Shown here: positions 38,459-48,384 of the stretch, in pieces | Layout: every line of letters starts with the position of its first letter | Numbering within the stretch: position 1 is the stretch's first letter | NCBI GenBank assembly: GCA_903918755.1 | Contig: CAIXFN010000082.1 | Location: 1-64,000 of the forward strand | Reading direction: 5' to 3' | DNA length: 64,000 bases | Source of the DNA: an uncultured Pedosphaera sp. | GTDB lineage: Bacteria > Verrucomicrobiota > Verrucomicrobiia > Limisphaerales > Pedosphaeraceae | Notes under the pieces: generated by a model | The model's database searches: none | Seen by the model: the letters and a program-made list of their open reading frames with translations, nothing else | Told to the model about the DNA's origin: nothing | Made by a program: the position numbers and the translations under genes

Positions 38459-41400
38459 CTATTGCAGGACGCGGTAAAAGCGGGCCGCATCGGTGGCGTT
38501 AGGGTCGGTAAAGATCAGCAATCCACTGGTTGGTTGGTTCGTGGCCAGCGAGAGCCAATCCACCAGGTTGGTGGAAACTTGAATGACATAATCCCGGCCG
38601 TCGATGCCTTGGAATTGGAAGGTATATTGGCCATTCAGGTAAGCTCCGGACACCAGTTGGATGGGCACAGGGGCGGACGGGGTGGCCATGGCTTCGAGGG
38701 AGACCGGGCTCTCGCCGCCGCCATTGATGGCGGAAACGACATAAAAATATGCCGTGCCGTTGGTCAAGTTCGCGTCGAGGAAATTGGTGCTGGTCACCAC
38801 AATAAGGTTGGTAAAACCGCTTCCGCTGTCGGGGGAACGTTGTACGCGATAGCTGGACGCTCCCGGGCTCGCGTCCCACGACAGTTGCACCTGGGCATCG
38901 CCGGCGATGGCACTGAAGTTGGTGGGTGCTTCGGGAGGAGCGAGCGGCACGCCGTTAAGTTGGAGGGAATTGGGGCTCTGGCCGTTCGTGCCGTATGTGG
39001 ATATCATATAATAATAGTTCGTCCCATTCATTAAACCCGTATCCGTATACTGGGTTGCCGTGGTAGCGCCGATCCACTGATACGGTCCCTGATTGGTGAG
39101 CGATCGAAGCACATCATACGTTCCGGCGCCGGAGACGGCGTTCCACGACAAATTGATCTGCGCGTTACTGGCGGACAGACTGAATCCCGAAGGTGGCGAG
39201 GGGACGGTCCCGGCAATAATTCTGCAGGAAGACATGTTGTCATTGAGCCCACTCCGCAGGGCGAAATTGGGAGTGTCGGAATTGAGGTTCCAGACGGCGC
39301 CGCCGAAATTGTCGTCCTGGTAGATGGCGACGGTCCAGCCAGTGGGAATCCGACAGGAGGTGGTGGTGTCATTGGGGGCGCCGGCGGTCTGGAGTTGCGC
39401 CAGAGTATATGAACCGGCGGTGAACAATTGACTGGCGCCGCCGCCATAATTGGCATCGGCAAAAAACGTGACACCCACTCCCGGCCGGGCGCTCACTTGA
39501 CTGGAATTGGCAGTTTGGATCGCGGCGTTGACCGCGCTCACCACGTAATAATAGATGGTGCCATTCGTCAGTCCGGAATCGGTGTAGGTGTTGGAGAAAG
39601 GAGCGCCGACGGTTTGATAAGGGCCACCGCTGGTGTTGGACCGCTTGACGTTGTAGCTCGAGGCGCCCGCGATCGCGTTCCAAGAGATGATTACCTGCGA
39701 ATTGGCGGGGGCGGCGCGCACCCCGGTGGGCGTGGTCGGATTGGCTTCCCCGGCATGAACGACCGTGTTGATCTCGGTCGCGCTCAAGCCGCGGTTGTAA
39801 ATGCGAACTTCATCCAACCAACCGTTGAAATAGTCGCCATTGGCAGCGCTGCCATTCTTCGTGCCGATGACCAGAGGATCGCTCGTGGTGGTGAGCACTC
39901 CGCCGGCCACCTGGCTAGCTTGCAAACTGCCGTTGGTGTACAGGGCCATGGTGGTGCCGTTCCAGGTGGCGGCGACATGCACCCAAACGTTGGTGGCGGG
40001 GAGGGGGCAGGTGAGAGTGCCCACCCCGTTGGGATTGAACTTGAGCACGCCATTTTCGGCGAGCAGACGGTATTGATTGTCCGAGTTGCCCTTTTGGATA
40101 ATCCGGCGGTTCCCCGCCCAATCCACCGCCTTGATCCAAGCCGTGATGGTGAGACCAGCGGTTGCGGTCAAGGAGGCGGAACTGGCCACCGCAATGGACT
40201 GGTTATTGGTGGCGACAAAGACCAAGGCGGCCGCGCCAATGCGGCCGGGGGTGATTCGCGCCGGACTGTTGACCAAAGTGCCGGTATTCAGATTGCCGCT
40301 GGCATCGATTGTCGTAGAACCCGTGGCTTCATCGAGATGCCAGTTTGCCACGAGTCCCGCAGTGACATCCCCCGTGCCGTAGGGGGTGGCTTGGGCAAGA
40401 CTCGAGTTGGCACTCTCGCCACCGGAGCTCACGGCGGACACCTCGTAATAATAGGCGGTCCCGGGCGTCACGCTGGTGTCGTTATAGTCCGTCGCGGCCC
40501 GGGCAACGAGCGTGGTAAACGGTCCACTGGCAGTGGCGGCCCGCTTCAGATTGTAGCTGGAAGCTCCGGGACTGGCATTCCAAGTCAGACTGACGCCCGG
40601 ATAGTTATCCGGTCCGGCGGTCAATCCGGTGGGGACGGAGGGAGGTCCGAACGGGGCGGCCGCCAATTGCGGGGAGGGCCCGCTGGGCCCGCCCGCACCC
40701 ACCGCGGTTACCTCAAAATAGGCGGTGACCCCGTTGGTCAATCCCGTGCAGGTGTAGTTGGCGCCCACGAGGGTAGCCAAAGTAACAAAGTTTGCGCCGC
40801 TGGTGAACGAGCGTTTCAAATTGTAGGCGGTGGCCCCGGGGACCACCGGCCAACTGAGCGCCAGTTGGGAGTTGCCAATCCGGGCGGTGATTCCAGCGGG
40901 AGCAGCCAGCGGGGCATAGGTAAATGCTCGCGGGGCGGAAGGGTTGCCATTGGCGGAAACAATGAGCGAATAGTTGCCGGCGGGCAATCCCGCGGGGAGT
41001 TCGAATTCCGTCGTCACGACACGGGTCCCGGTCATGACGCTGGTGCTGTTCCAACCATAGGTGCGCGCATAGTAAACGCTGCCGGAGGTGTTGTTGGTCA
41101 GGCGGACGAGGGGATAATTGCTGTCCATCTGCCAGTCGTCGCCATAGGCGGCGCCACCCGAGATTCCGTTCAGCCGGAGTCCGGTGAGGTGATACGTGCC
41201 ATCGGATTTGGCGCTGATGCTGTTGATAACGGGTTGGCCAGCCGCCAGGGGGCTGCCATCGGGAAAGTAAACGTAAAGTTCCCGGCTGCCCTGGCCGGAA
41301 ATAAACAAGACCGAGCCGTCCGGCAGATCCAACATGGAGGTGACAAAGGGGGCATTATTAAAGGTGGCCCCGGTGGGACCGTTCACGGCGGTGAAGGCAT

Positions 41401-42394
41401 TGGCCACGTAATCGTATTCGTAAAAGGAAATGGGACCGACGTAGTCATTGGTCGGTCCGAGGGCGCACAGAATTTTGCCGTTCGCCATCATGGCCGCGGG
41501 GGCGTCCACCGCGCCCAACCCAGTGCCCCCAAGCACCATTTCCGGGCCGGCCACCCAGGTCCCGGCGCTGGTGGTGGTGGCGCCGGGGGTGTAGATGGCG
41601 GTGTGGGTGGTCGCCCCAATATAAAAGGCCTTTCCGTTGGGCAGCAGGAATCCGGCGCCCAACTCGCCACCGAAGCCATAGAGCGCCACGGGCAGGTTGC
41701 CATCGTTGAACCATTGGTTGAGCGAGGGGACATAGTGTTCCGTTTGCGTCCCGAAGGCATCGATGGTCAGAATGTTGTCATTGGCCAGTTTGACCCAACA
41801 GACCTCGTCCTGACCACGGGCGGAAGATGCGGCGGCGGTGATCGTATTGAGCAACGGGTTGTAAAACCAGACGCCGGACCCGGTGGTGCCCTGCAGTACG
41901 GTCCCGTTTGGCAGCATTTTGGATGCGGCATCGGAGTACGTCGGGTCGCTGGCCGGGATGATGACGTCGGTCCAGGAGTCGGTGCCGGGATTATAAACCT
42001 CGGCCCGGTCCTTGCCGGTGCCGTATTCCCCACCGGCGACGTAAAGATTGCCGTTGGTGAGCACCTGCGAGGAATAAAAGAGCCGGGTGTAATGGGAGGC
42101 CGCGAGAATGGTCCAGGTGCCATTGACGTAACTCCCATGCGCATCTGGCTTCAGGCGATACCACCCATTCCCGCCGTCGCCGCACATCACGGTGCCGTCG
42201 CCCAGCAAGAGGGCGTTATTAAGGCCTGCCGGGGGAGCGTGCGCCAGCGCGGACCAGGCGCCACCCGCGTGGGCGGCAGGAACAAACAAGGGAAGGGCGA
42301 GGATTAAGCAACCAAGGAGCCAAAGGGCAGATGCGCTTCGGCCCCGCCCCAAGAGAGGGGCGGCAGTAGTGGCGGCAACAGAATTGTTCGGCAT
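38459..42394 (-). CDS. giant secreted protein: kelch/galactose oxidase-like, fibronectin III, LamG and crystallin-like domains
   Basis: 1311 aa with a long signal region (about 1-43). Domains in order: a kelch propeller (about 45-380) with the galactose oxidase-type early-set Ig domain after it (PVINSISAKSDGTYHLTGLRL); several fibronectin III repeats of the pattern PTGLTA-YPGVSLTWNASPGASSYNLKR; a LamG domain (about 690-900); more FnIII; a beta/gamma-crystallin-like unit (VTFFADANYGGGASQLF); FnIII; and a C-terminal domain ending FYRVLQ that resembles the end of the 50419-53598 protein. The Cys-Tyr cofactor and copper ligands of true galactose oxidase were not identified, so activity is doubtful. 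Confidence 0.82.
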   Translation of the reverse strand: MPNNSVAATTAAPLLGRGRSASALWLLGCLILALPLFVPAAHAGGAWSALAHAPPAGLNNALLLGDGTVMCGDGGNGWYRLKPDAHGSYVNGTWTILAASHYTRLFYSSQVLTNGNLYVAGGEYGTGKDRAEVYNPGTDSWTDVIIPASDPTYSDAASKMLPNGTVLQGTTGSGVWFYNPLLNTITAAASSARGQDEVCWVKLANDNILTIDAFGTQTEHYVPSLNQWFNDGNLPVALYGFGGELGAGFLLPNGKAFYIGATTHTAIYTPGATTTSAGTWVAGPEMVLGGTGLGAVDAPAAMMANGKILCALGPTNDYVGPISFYEYDYVANAFTAVNGPTGATFNNAPFVTSMLDLPDGSVLFISGQGSRELYVYFPDGSPLAAGQPVINSISAKSDGTYHLTGLRLNGISGGAAYGDDWQMDSNYPLVRLTNNTSGSVYYARTYGWNSTSVMTGTRVVTTEFELPAGLPAGNYSLIVSANGNPSAPRAFTYAPLAAPAGITARIGNSQLALSWPVVPGATAYNLKRSFTSGANFVTLATLVGANYTCTGLTNGVTAYFEVTAVGAGGPSGPSPQLAAAPFGPPSVPTGLTAGPDNYPGVSLTWNASPGASSYNLKRAATASGPFTTLVARAATDYNDTSVTPGTAYYYEVSAVSSGGESANSSLAQATPYGTGDVTAGLVANWHLDEATGSTTIDASGNLNTGTLVNSPARITPGRIGAAALVFVATNNQSIAVASSASLTATAGLTITAWIKAVDWAGNRRIIQKGNSDNQYRLLAENGVLKFNPNGVGTLTCPLPATNVWVHVAATWNGTTMALYTNGSLQASQVAGGVLTTTSDPLVIGTKNGSAANGDYFNGWLDEVRIYNRGLSATEINTVVHAGEANPTTPTGVRAAPANSQVIISWNAIAGASSYNVKRSNTSGGPYQTVGAPFSNTYTDSGLTNGTIYYYVVSAVNAAIQTANSSQVSARPGVGVTFFADANYGGGASQLFTAGSYTLAQLQTAGAPNDTTTSCRIPTGWTVAIYQDDNFGGAVWNLNSDTPNFALRSGLNDNMSSCRIIAGTVPSPPSGFSLSASNAQINLSWNAVSGAGTYDVLRSLTNQGPYQWIGATTATQYTDTGLMNGTNYYYMISTYGTNGQSPNSLQLNGVPLAPPEAPTNFSAIAGDAQVQLSWDASPGASSYRVQRSPDSGSGFTNLIVVTSTNFLDANLTNGTAYFYVVSAINGGGESPVSLEAMATPSAPVPIQLVSGAYLNGQYTFQFQGIDGRDYVIQVSTNLVDWLSLATNQPTSGLLIFTDPNATDAARFYRVLQ

Positions 42395-42485
42395 GCAAAG
42401 CCCGGTAAACCGGGGACATGCCTTAGATAAGCCCGGGTCCGGCGCTTGTCAAACTCACCGCCCGCGGGTGAGGCGAACGCGGGAG

Positions 42486-43988
42486 TCAGTGAGCCGGAAT
42501 TTTGTTCAGCGTATAATAGGCGGAATCGTGAAGGAGGGTTTCGCCACCGGCGGAACGAACCCCCGGGACATGCAGTTCATGGATGTGGCCTTCCACCAGT
42601 CCATCAATCACGAGGCGGACTTTCAACTTGTCGGCGGAAACCCGGGCCTCTTTGATGATCGGTGTGGTTTGATCCACTTCCGGGCTGCCGTAGCTGCTTT
42701 GGTAAATGTAGATGAAGCTGCCCATGGTATAGGAGGCCGGTTTGGCGGCGGACTCGGCATTGACGGGCTGGGTAAACGTGAGTTCAAAGCCGTCCGGCCG
42801 GGCGTTCATGGCTAGAATTTCGAAGGGATTCTTGCCCGTCCAGACCAGTCGCTGGAGGGAAAAGGGCTTTCCTCCGCGCGCCCCCCAACCACGGTCCGTG
42901 CCGAACGAAAACAGGGAGCCATCGCTGGCGAATTCCTCGCCCAGATTGCCGGAACCAAATCCCTGGCGGAACGGGAAGCAAGCGCCCTGATATTTTTCAT
43001 CCACCTTTTCGAGATAGGCGCGCATGACGGTGGAGTGGGTTTGTTCGCCTACGAAAATCTGTTCCTGGAACGGTCCGAATTTGCCCTTGCTCAGGTCGCA
43101 GGCGATACCGCTCGCGGACTGGCCCATTTTTTGGTACGGGAAATAAACCGCCGGCAGCATCAATTCCGGAATGCGTTTAGCCTCTTCATACATGCGGCCG
43201 CCACTTTTCGGTTCCACCGGTTTTTTCATGCCGGTAGCGGCAATGATGTTCTTGGTCAACGGATCATCGAACCATTTGAATCCAATGGGATGTCCGGCAA
43301 AAGAGCCTGGTTTGAGCCAATTCAATTTGCAGGCCCCGTTCCAAGGACCCTGATTGTCCGTGTAAAAGCAGTCGCCCGCCGCATTGAAACCGATGCCGCC
43401 CGGGGAACGAATCCCCGTGGCCGTGGGGATCATTTTCCCGTCCGGTGAAACCCGCACACACCAGCCGCGCAAGGAACTGTCGCTGGAGAACGAGCCGGTG
43501 AGGGTCAAGACAATCCACTGAAAACCCTCGCGGTCGAATTTCGAGCCGAAAATGTATTCGTGGTAATCACCACTGATGCCCCAGGCGTCGCAAACCGTTT
43601 CCACGATGTCCGCCCGGCCGTCGCCGTTCGTATCCTTCAAGCGGGTGACTTCGCCCCGTTGAACGGCGTAGACCCAGCCATCACGAATGGCGAGGCTGAG
43701 GACCTCATGCAGGCCGCTGGCAAAAAGGGTCCATTTGGGATTGGGATGATCGCCCAGCACGCCCGTGCCGATCCAGATTTCACCGATACGGGTGGAACAG
43801 GCCAGGGTGTCGGGGGGAAGAAACAGCAGCCCTCCCGCTTCGAATTGGACGCCCGGCGGAGTGGGGAGGTCGATCATTCGATAGACCTCATTTTCGCGCG
43901 TTTCGAGCGATTGAGCGCCCGCCTGCGGGCCGGGAATGAGCAAGGCGGTGGCCAGGCCGACCGCAACGACAATGTTTCTGCTTACCAT
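42486..43988 (-). CDS. secreted beta-propeller protein of the PQQ-dependent sugar dehydrogenase-like type
   Basis: 500 aa with a signal peptide (about 1-25). Repeated propeller blades include [15 protein letters not shown] and [20 protein letters not shown], as in large PVC-group membrane-bound dehydrogenase-like proteins, often annotated as DUF7133 or sugar dehydrogenase. Its start overlaps the stop of the upstream multiheme cytochrome gene by several bases, so they are coupled and presumably exchange electrons. The C-terminal part is a beta domain ([22 protein letters not shown]). PQQ ligands were not verified, so cofactor and substrate are open. Confidence 0.78.
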   Translation of the reverse strand: MVSRNIVVAVGLATALLIPGPQAGAQSLETRENEVYRMIDLPTPPGVQFEAGGLLFLPPDTLACSTRIGEIWIGTGVLGDHPNPKWTLFASGLHEVLSLAIRDGWVYAVQRGEVTRLKDTNGDGRADIVETVCDAWGISGDYHEYIFGSKFDREGFQWIVLTLTGSFSSDSSLRGWCVRVSPDGKMIPTATGIRSPGGIGFNAAGDCFYTDNQGPWNGACKLNWLKPGSFAGHPIGFKWFDDPLTKNIIAATGMKKPVEPKSGGRMYEEAKRIPELMLPAVYFPYQKMGQSASGIACDLSKGKFGPFQEQIFVGEQTHSTVMRAYLEKVDEKYQGACFPFRQGFGSGNLGEEFASDGSLFSFGTDRGWGARGGKPFSLQRLVWTGKNPFEILAMNARPDGFELTFTQPVNAESAAKPASYTMGSFIYIYQSSYGSPEVDQTTPIIKEARVSADKLKVRLVIDGLVEGHIHELHVPGVRSAGGETLLHDSAYYTLNKIPAH

Positions 43989-46732
43989 GAAATATCCTCG
44001 ATGATTTCGGCCCCGTTTTTCTGGAATCCAACCGGCACCAACAATTCATACTTGCCATTTCGCTGGCGGACGGTGGGCTCGGAATTCTGGAAGGTCAGGC
44101 GCAATTGCCCATCAATCAGAAAAGCTCCTTTGCCCTTGTTTTCGATGCTATCCCCCACCGCAGCGCGGTACCAAAGGAACGGGGCGGGGGAATGGGCGGT
44201 CAATTTGAGGGTGCGCCGGAAACTGACATCGGTGGACCCGGGATTTTCGACCGGCAGGAAGAAATCATCCACGTCCACCTGATTGAATTTGTATTTGAAG
44301 GTCGGTCGACGTTGAGCGTCGTACGTATAGCCACGGAATTGGTATCCGGCGGACTTGCCGACAGCCGTCGGCCAGGCTTCGGCGGTGGACGGAAGAAAGG
44401 CAAAGGGTGCTCCGGACGGCAGGTTGACGACAGCATAACCCAGCGGGGGTTCAAACCCCTCGCCCCGGCCGGTCCAGTGCCGCGAGGCATCCATGAAGGG
44501 GCCCTGCCAGAGGAGAGCCAGGCGCATGTCGTTGGCATCGAAGGCGAGGTCCACCTTTTCCGGATAGCCGACGCCGATGGCGCGCGGCCCGGCTCCGGTG
44601 ATAAAATTCCGGTAAATGACGGGTTCGGTCTTCGCGAATAACTCATGACGGGCCGGAATGAGCCCCGGCGGCAAGGCGGCTGCCTTGCCGGCACTGAGAT
44701 AAGACCAGAGCGCGGTGATCTGGGCTTCCTTGTCACCATTCAGGATGGTCTTGTTCGCGGCGACGCCATCCGGCCAGAAAGGGGGCATGCGGGTGCCAGG
44801 ACGAAGCGTCTGGGGATCGAGCAAATAACGGCGGAACCAATCCGAATTCAGACGTTCCGCCACGGTGGTGAGATCCAGGGCGGGAACCCCGAGGGAAGCA
44901 TGGCCGGCAAAGACATGGCAGGCGATGCAACTCAGGCCCTCGGTGCCGACCAGGCGTTGACCGTTCCGGGTGGCGGTTTTTTCGACGGCAAGTTCCGGAC
45001 CGCTACGTCGGCCGGCATCGGCCTGCAGGAGCGCTTCCATCAAGGGGCGAACATTGTCGGCTCCGAATTCCGGCATGCGCGTCACCATGTAGGGGCGGAT
45101 GCTGGCGCCGGTCAGCAAGACTTTTTCCAACCACGGCTTCTGGAGTTTGGCCCCCACCCCGCTGAGATGCGGCGGCAAGGCACCTTCCTCGCCGAGGTCC
45201 ACGCTGGCTTTCGCGGTGAAGTATTCCCGGCGGAGACCTTGGGGAGCGCCCTGGCCATCCCGGCTGTGACAGGCATAACAATTCAGCTCGGTCATGGTTG
45301 CCACGACCCGGTCTGCGGCGGGCAGGGGTTGGGTCAAGCGGGCGAGTTCGGGAACAAAGGCCAGGAGCTCGCGGCGTTGTTCCGCAGTGAAATGGTAAGT
45401 GGGAGCCGTCGAGGGCGGGGTGGCAGAAAGGCAGCCGCGGGCGTCGCCGGTCAATTGCGACATCGGCCTGGCTTTCGTGGTCGATTCTTCCAAGCCATGG
45501 CAGGCCGCGCAATTCAACCGGGTGTAATACTGCCGGCCCAGCGCGACTTTTGCCGAGTCCAGGGTGAAAGGATCGCCGCCAGCGGCACGCATCGAACGGC
45601 CACCATCGGTGAAGAGCACCGCGGTGGGAATTTCCCGCTTCGCAAAACTGGGACCGGCATAGGACACCGACAATTCGCGATCACCACCGCTGTCAAAATA
45701 GCCGACAGTGAAGCGATGGTCCCCTGCTTTCAGCCGGATCCGGCCTTGCGTTTCGGTGGCGGGATGAACGCCATCATTGTCCACGACCGTTTGGCCGTCG
45801 ATTTGGACGCGGGCGCCATCGTCCGAATTGCACCAAAATTCATAGTCACCATCCTGGGCGATGGAGAGCAGGCCGCGGAACCGGAGCGCCATTTGATTCT
45901 TCTGCGGCCCGGAAGCGGTGGAGATCCGGGAGGCACGACCCGAAGCAGCCGGTTTGAGGCGATCGAAATCCGGCACTTTCTGGAAATTGCCGTTATAAAA
46001 GTCGAACGCCAATCCGGGTTCCTTGACTGAGGAAGAAACGGTCCCCGCGAGATCGCGCAGCAGGTAAAAAGCAATGGAACGCGCCTCCACTTTGGTCAGA
46101 CGCTGGGAAGGCATCCGCCCGGCGGGGCGGGATTTCAAGGGGTCAACGAGAAAATCCGCCAGGTCATCCAAAGTGAACTTTTTGGCGAGATTGCCCAGCG
46201 GAACAGAATTGGAGCGGAGGGTGGCCAAGGCGGCGAGCGCACCGTCTTCCTTACCAACCGGCAAATCCTGGGGGGCGTGGCAGGCGACGCAACCGACCGT
46301 GTGGAACAAATTACGACCAAATTCCGCGGCCTCCGAATTGAACGCCGTGACGGGGGGCGGGGGCGGGGCCTGCCGGGACGCCAGATAATGGCTGAGGGCT
46401 TCGGCGGCAGCCGGGCGTTCCGCGGCCGGTAGCGATTGGAGGGAATCGGGCATGGTGGTCCCGGGCACCTCTGATTGCGGTTGGAGCAGAAAGTCCTTGA
46501 TCCATTGGGGCGACAACCGGGCTCCGGCCTCACCAAGCCGGGGGGCCGGGCCGGGGAGCAGACGATTCTGCAGGGCGGCGGAGGGCTGATGGCAGGCGCC
46601 GCACTCGAAGCGGCTGACCAGCAACTCGCCGGGGGCCGGGGCGGCGAGGGCCGAAAAAGGATTAACCGCGAGGCTAATCGCGCCGAGCAAAGCTCCCGCG
46701 AATCCGGTTTTCAGGACAACAAATTTCTTCAT
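43982..46732 (-). CDS. five-heme cytochrome c with PA14 domain
   Basis: 916 aa from the ATG at 46732, which gives a clean signal peptide ([17 protein letters not shown] onwards); an ATG at 46771 is the alternative. Five heme-binding CxxCH sites are visible: CGACH, CVACH, CAACH, CYACH and CIACH. Between the second and third lies a PA14 domain ([17 protein letters not shown] to [13 protein letters not shown]), a carbohydrate-binding fold. The architecture is typical of secreted PVC cytochromes. Role inferred: electron transfer from the coupled propeller dehydrogenase at a glycan surface. Confidence 0.85.
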   Translation of the reverse strand: MKKFVVLKTGFAGALLGAISLAVNPFSALAAPAPGELLVSRFECGACHQPSAALQNRLLPGPAPRLGEAGARLSPQWIKDFLLQPQSEVPGTTMPDSLQSLPAAERPAAAEALSHYLASRQAPPPPPVTAFNSEAAEFGRNLFHTVGCVACHAPQDLPVGKEDGALAALATLRSNSVPLGNLAKKFTLDDLADFLVDPLKSRPAGRMPSQRLTKVEARSIAFYLLRDLAGTVSSSVKEPGLAFDFYNGNFQKVPDFDRLKPAASGRASRISTASGPQKNQMALRFRGLLSIAQDGDYEFWCNSDDGARVQIDGQTVVDNDGVHPATETQGRIRLKAGDHRFTVGYFDSGGDRELSVSYAGPSFAKREIPTAVLFTDGGRSMRAAGGDPFTLDSAKVALGRQYYTRLNCAACHGLEESTTKARPMSQLTGDARGCLSATPPSTAPTYHFTAEQRRELLAFVPELARLTQPLPAADRVVATMTELNCYACHSRDGQGAPQGLRREYFTAKASVDLGEEGALPPHLSGVGAKLQKPWLEKVLLTGASIRPYMVTRMPEFGADNVRPLMEALLQADAGRRSGPELAVEKTATRNGQRLVGTEGLSCIACHVFAGHASLGVPALDLTTVAERLNSDWFRRYLLDPQTLRPGTRMPPFWPDGVAANKTILNGDKEAQITALWSYLSAGKAAALPPGLIPARHELFAKTEPVIYRNFITGAGPRAIGVGYPEKVDLAFDANDMRLALLWQGPFMDASRHWTGRGEGFEPPLGYAVVNLPSGAPFAFLPSTAEAWPTAVGKSAGYQFRGYTYDAQRRPTFKYKFNQVDVDDFFLPVENPGSTDVSFRRTLKLTAHSPAPFLWYRAAVGDSIENKGKGAFLIDGQLRLTFQNSEPTVRQRNGKYELLVPVGFQKNGAEIIEDISW

Positions 46733-46839
46733 CCGAGGCGGGGCTGAATATTCATGGTTGCTGCGACGCATGCTGGTGATTAAGCGCGAAAATGGCGAGT
46801 ACTCTTTGGAGCTATAAAGAGGACTAGGTGGCGGGCGGG

Positions 46840-48384
46840 TTATCGCAAAGCCGAAGGCAAATCGGAAATTATGTTGGCAAGTGTTTCCAATACCGGCCCC
46901 GTGTGCTGGGCGCGGATGTCATCGCCCAATTGGATGGTCGTGATCGCGTCGAGCCGGGGCAGAATGACGCAAAACGTGTTGTTGGCCATGACGCCAATCA
47001 GATCGCCGTTCTTGCTGAACACGAGGTCGCCCGCCGAGGGATTGAATTTCCCAAACAAACCCTTCAAGGAATTGCGATCCATGATCAGGTAATTGGGGAT
47101 CGACAGGTCGATTTGGAATTTGCATTCCCCGTAATAATTATCGCGGGTGCCGACCACGACGGCCTCCTGAAAGGCAAGGGGGTTGGGGGCCAATTGATAG
47201 ACCTGACCACCCAGAGCCTGCGCCTGGGCCTTGGTGACCGGGATGAGGACCACCCGGGGGTCGGTTTGCAGAAAGGAAATAGCAGGCATGGCGCAACTGG
47301 CATAATTGCGGGAAAGCATCGCGGTAAGCGACTGCCATTCGGCCCCGGGCACGGAGAGGGTGAGGGGGGTGTCCCGGATGTGGCAGAGTGCAAAAGTATT
47401 GGTGCCATTGGAGACCAGCACGATTTTGGTGTCCTGGCGCTTGTTGGACTCGATGCCGAAAAGTCCGGCCCGCATGGCGTCGAAATGGAGGTCCACCCGA
47501 TTGGTGGCCACGGCGCTAAACACCGCATTGGGGGCGAGGGGATGATTGGCGTCAATTTTTTGAGCCAAGGCCCCGGTATTGGCGGCGAGAGTTTTGACAC
47601 TGTCAGCCAATTTGGCCTTTTCCGCCCGCTCGGCCTTCACTTGCTCCTGCAGGTGGACGGCATTTTCGGTGGCTGCCTTTTTCTCGGACTCGGCCAACTG
47701 CAGTTGCGTGTTCAGGCGTTGCTTTTCCACCTGGGCGACCTGGTTGCTTTGGGCCAATTGGGCCAATTGTTCCTGCAAGGCCGCGGCCCGGGCGGCCTGC
47801 TCCTTGGCCTCCGCCTCCGTGGCAGCGAGGCCTTCCTTGGTCAGCATGTTCTGGACAGCATTATTCTTGAGCTCGTTGTTCAGGGCCTGGAGATTGCTGA
47901 TGGCAGTCTGGTATTGCCCCTGCAGGCTGGCTTGCTCCTGCTGCATGCGGTGCGCCCGATCCTCGCTGGCCGCGACTTGTTGCTGGAAAATGCGGACTTG
48001 CTGCTCGCGGTCCTGAATCTGCTTTTCCTGATTCTTGATCTGCTGCTCCCGGGTCCGGATCAGGTTTTCCGTTTCCTGCAATTGCTTTTCCCGTTCCTTG
48101 ATGACCGATTCCTGCTCGGCCAAAAGGGCCTGTTTTTGGCCCAGCGAGGCACGAGTCTGCGCCAGTTCGCTGAGCAATTGCGCATGATCCTTGCGCTCCT
48201 CGGCCAGGGCCTGGCGCATGGCGTCGCCGAGATCCTGCCGGGCGGTTGCGGGTTTGGGAGTCGCCGCCGTGGGAACGGTCGGGGGATTGGCCTCATCACC
48301 GACCTTGCTGATGTCGAGCGTGGAGAAAGTCAACAAACTCACCAGCAGGAAATCGCAAATGACGATGAGAATGGAGCGGTTCAT
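46840..48384 (-). CDS. ExbD/MotB-like anchored coiled-coil protein with degenerate trypsin-like tail
   Basis: 514 aa. One N-terminal membrane helix (about residues 4-21, ILIVICDFLLVSLLTFS) contains an Asp, as in MotB, ZorB and ExbD/TolR stator helices. A Pro-rich linker is followed by a long Gln/Glu/Ala coiled coil (about 55-285). The C-terminal part (about 300-500) is beta-rich. Its NPSAGDLVFSKNGDLIGVMAN looks like the GNSGGPLVNKDGELIGI region of trypsin-like proteases but lacks the Ser, so it is probably catalytically dead. The gene starts at the ATGA overlap with the upstream membrane protein gene, and the two are surely coupled. Function unknown. Confidence 0.65.
   Translation of the reverse strand: MNRSILIVICDFLLVSLLTFSTLDISKVGDEANPPTVPTAATPKPATARQDLGDAMRQALAEERKDHAQLLSELAQTRASLGQKQALLAEQESVIKEREKQLQETENLIRTREQQIKNQEKQIQDREQQVRIFQQQVAASEDRAHRMQQEQASLQGQYQTAISNLQALNNELKNNAVQNMLTKEGLAATEAEAKEQAARAAALQEQLAQLAQSNQVAQVEKQRLNTQLQLAESEKKAATENAVHLQEQVKAERAEKAKLADSVKTLAANTGALAQKIDANHPLAPNAVFSAVATNRVDLHFDAMRAGLFGIESNKRQDTKIVLVSNGTNTFALCHIRDTPLTLSVPGAEWQSLTAMLSRNYASCAMPAISFLQTDPRVVLIPVTKAQAQALGGQVYQLAPNPLAFQEAVVVGTRDNYYGECKFQIDLSIPNYLIMDRNSLKGLFGKFNPSAGDLVFSKNGDLIGVMANNTFCVILPRLDAITTIQLGDDIRAQHTGPVLETLANIISDLPSALR

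Noticed and set aside
38459-42394. True galactose oxidase activity
   Set aside because: The fold is suggested by kelch repeats and the early-set domain, but I could not identify the Cys-Tyr crosslink pair and copper ligands.
46840-48384. Active trypsin-like protease
   Set aside because: The GNSGGPL-like motif lacks the catalytic Ser, and no His/Asp partners were clear.
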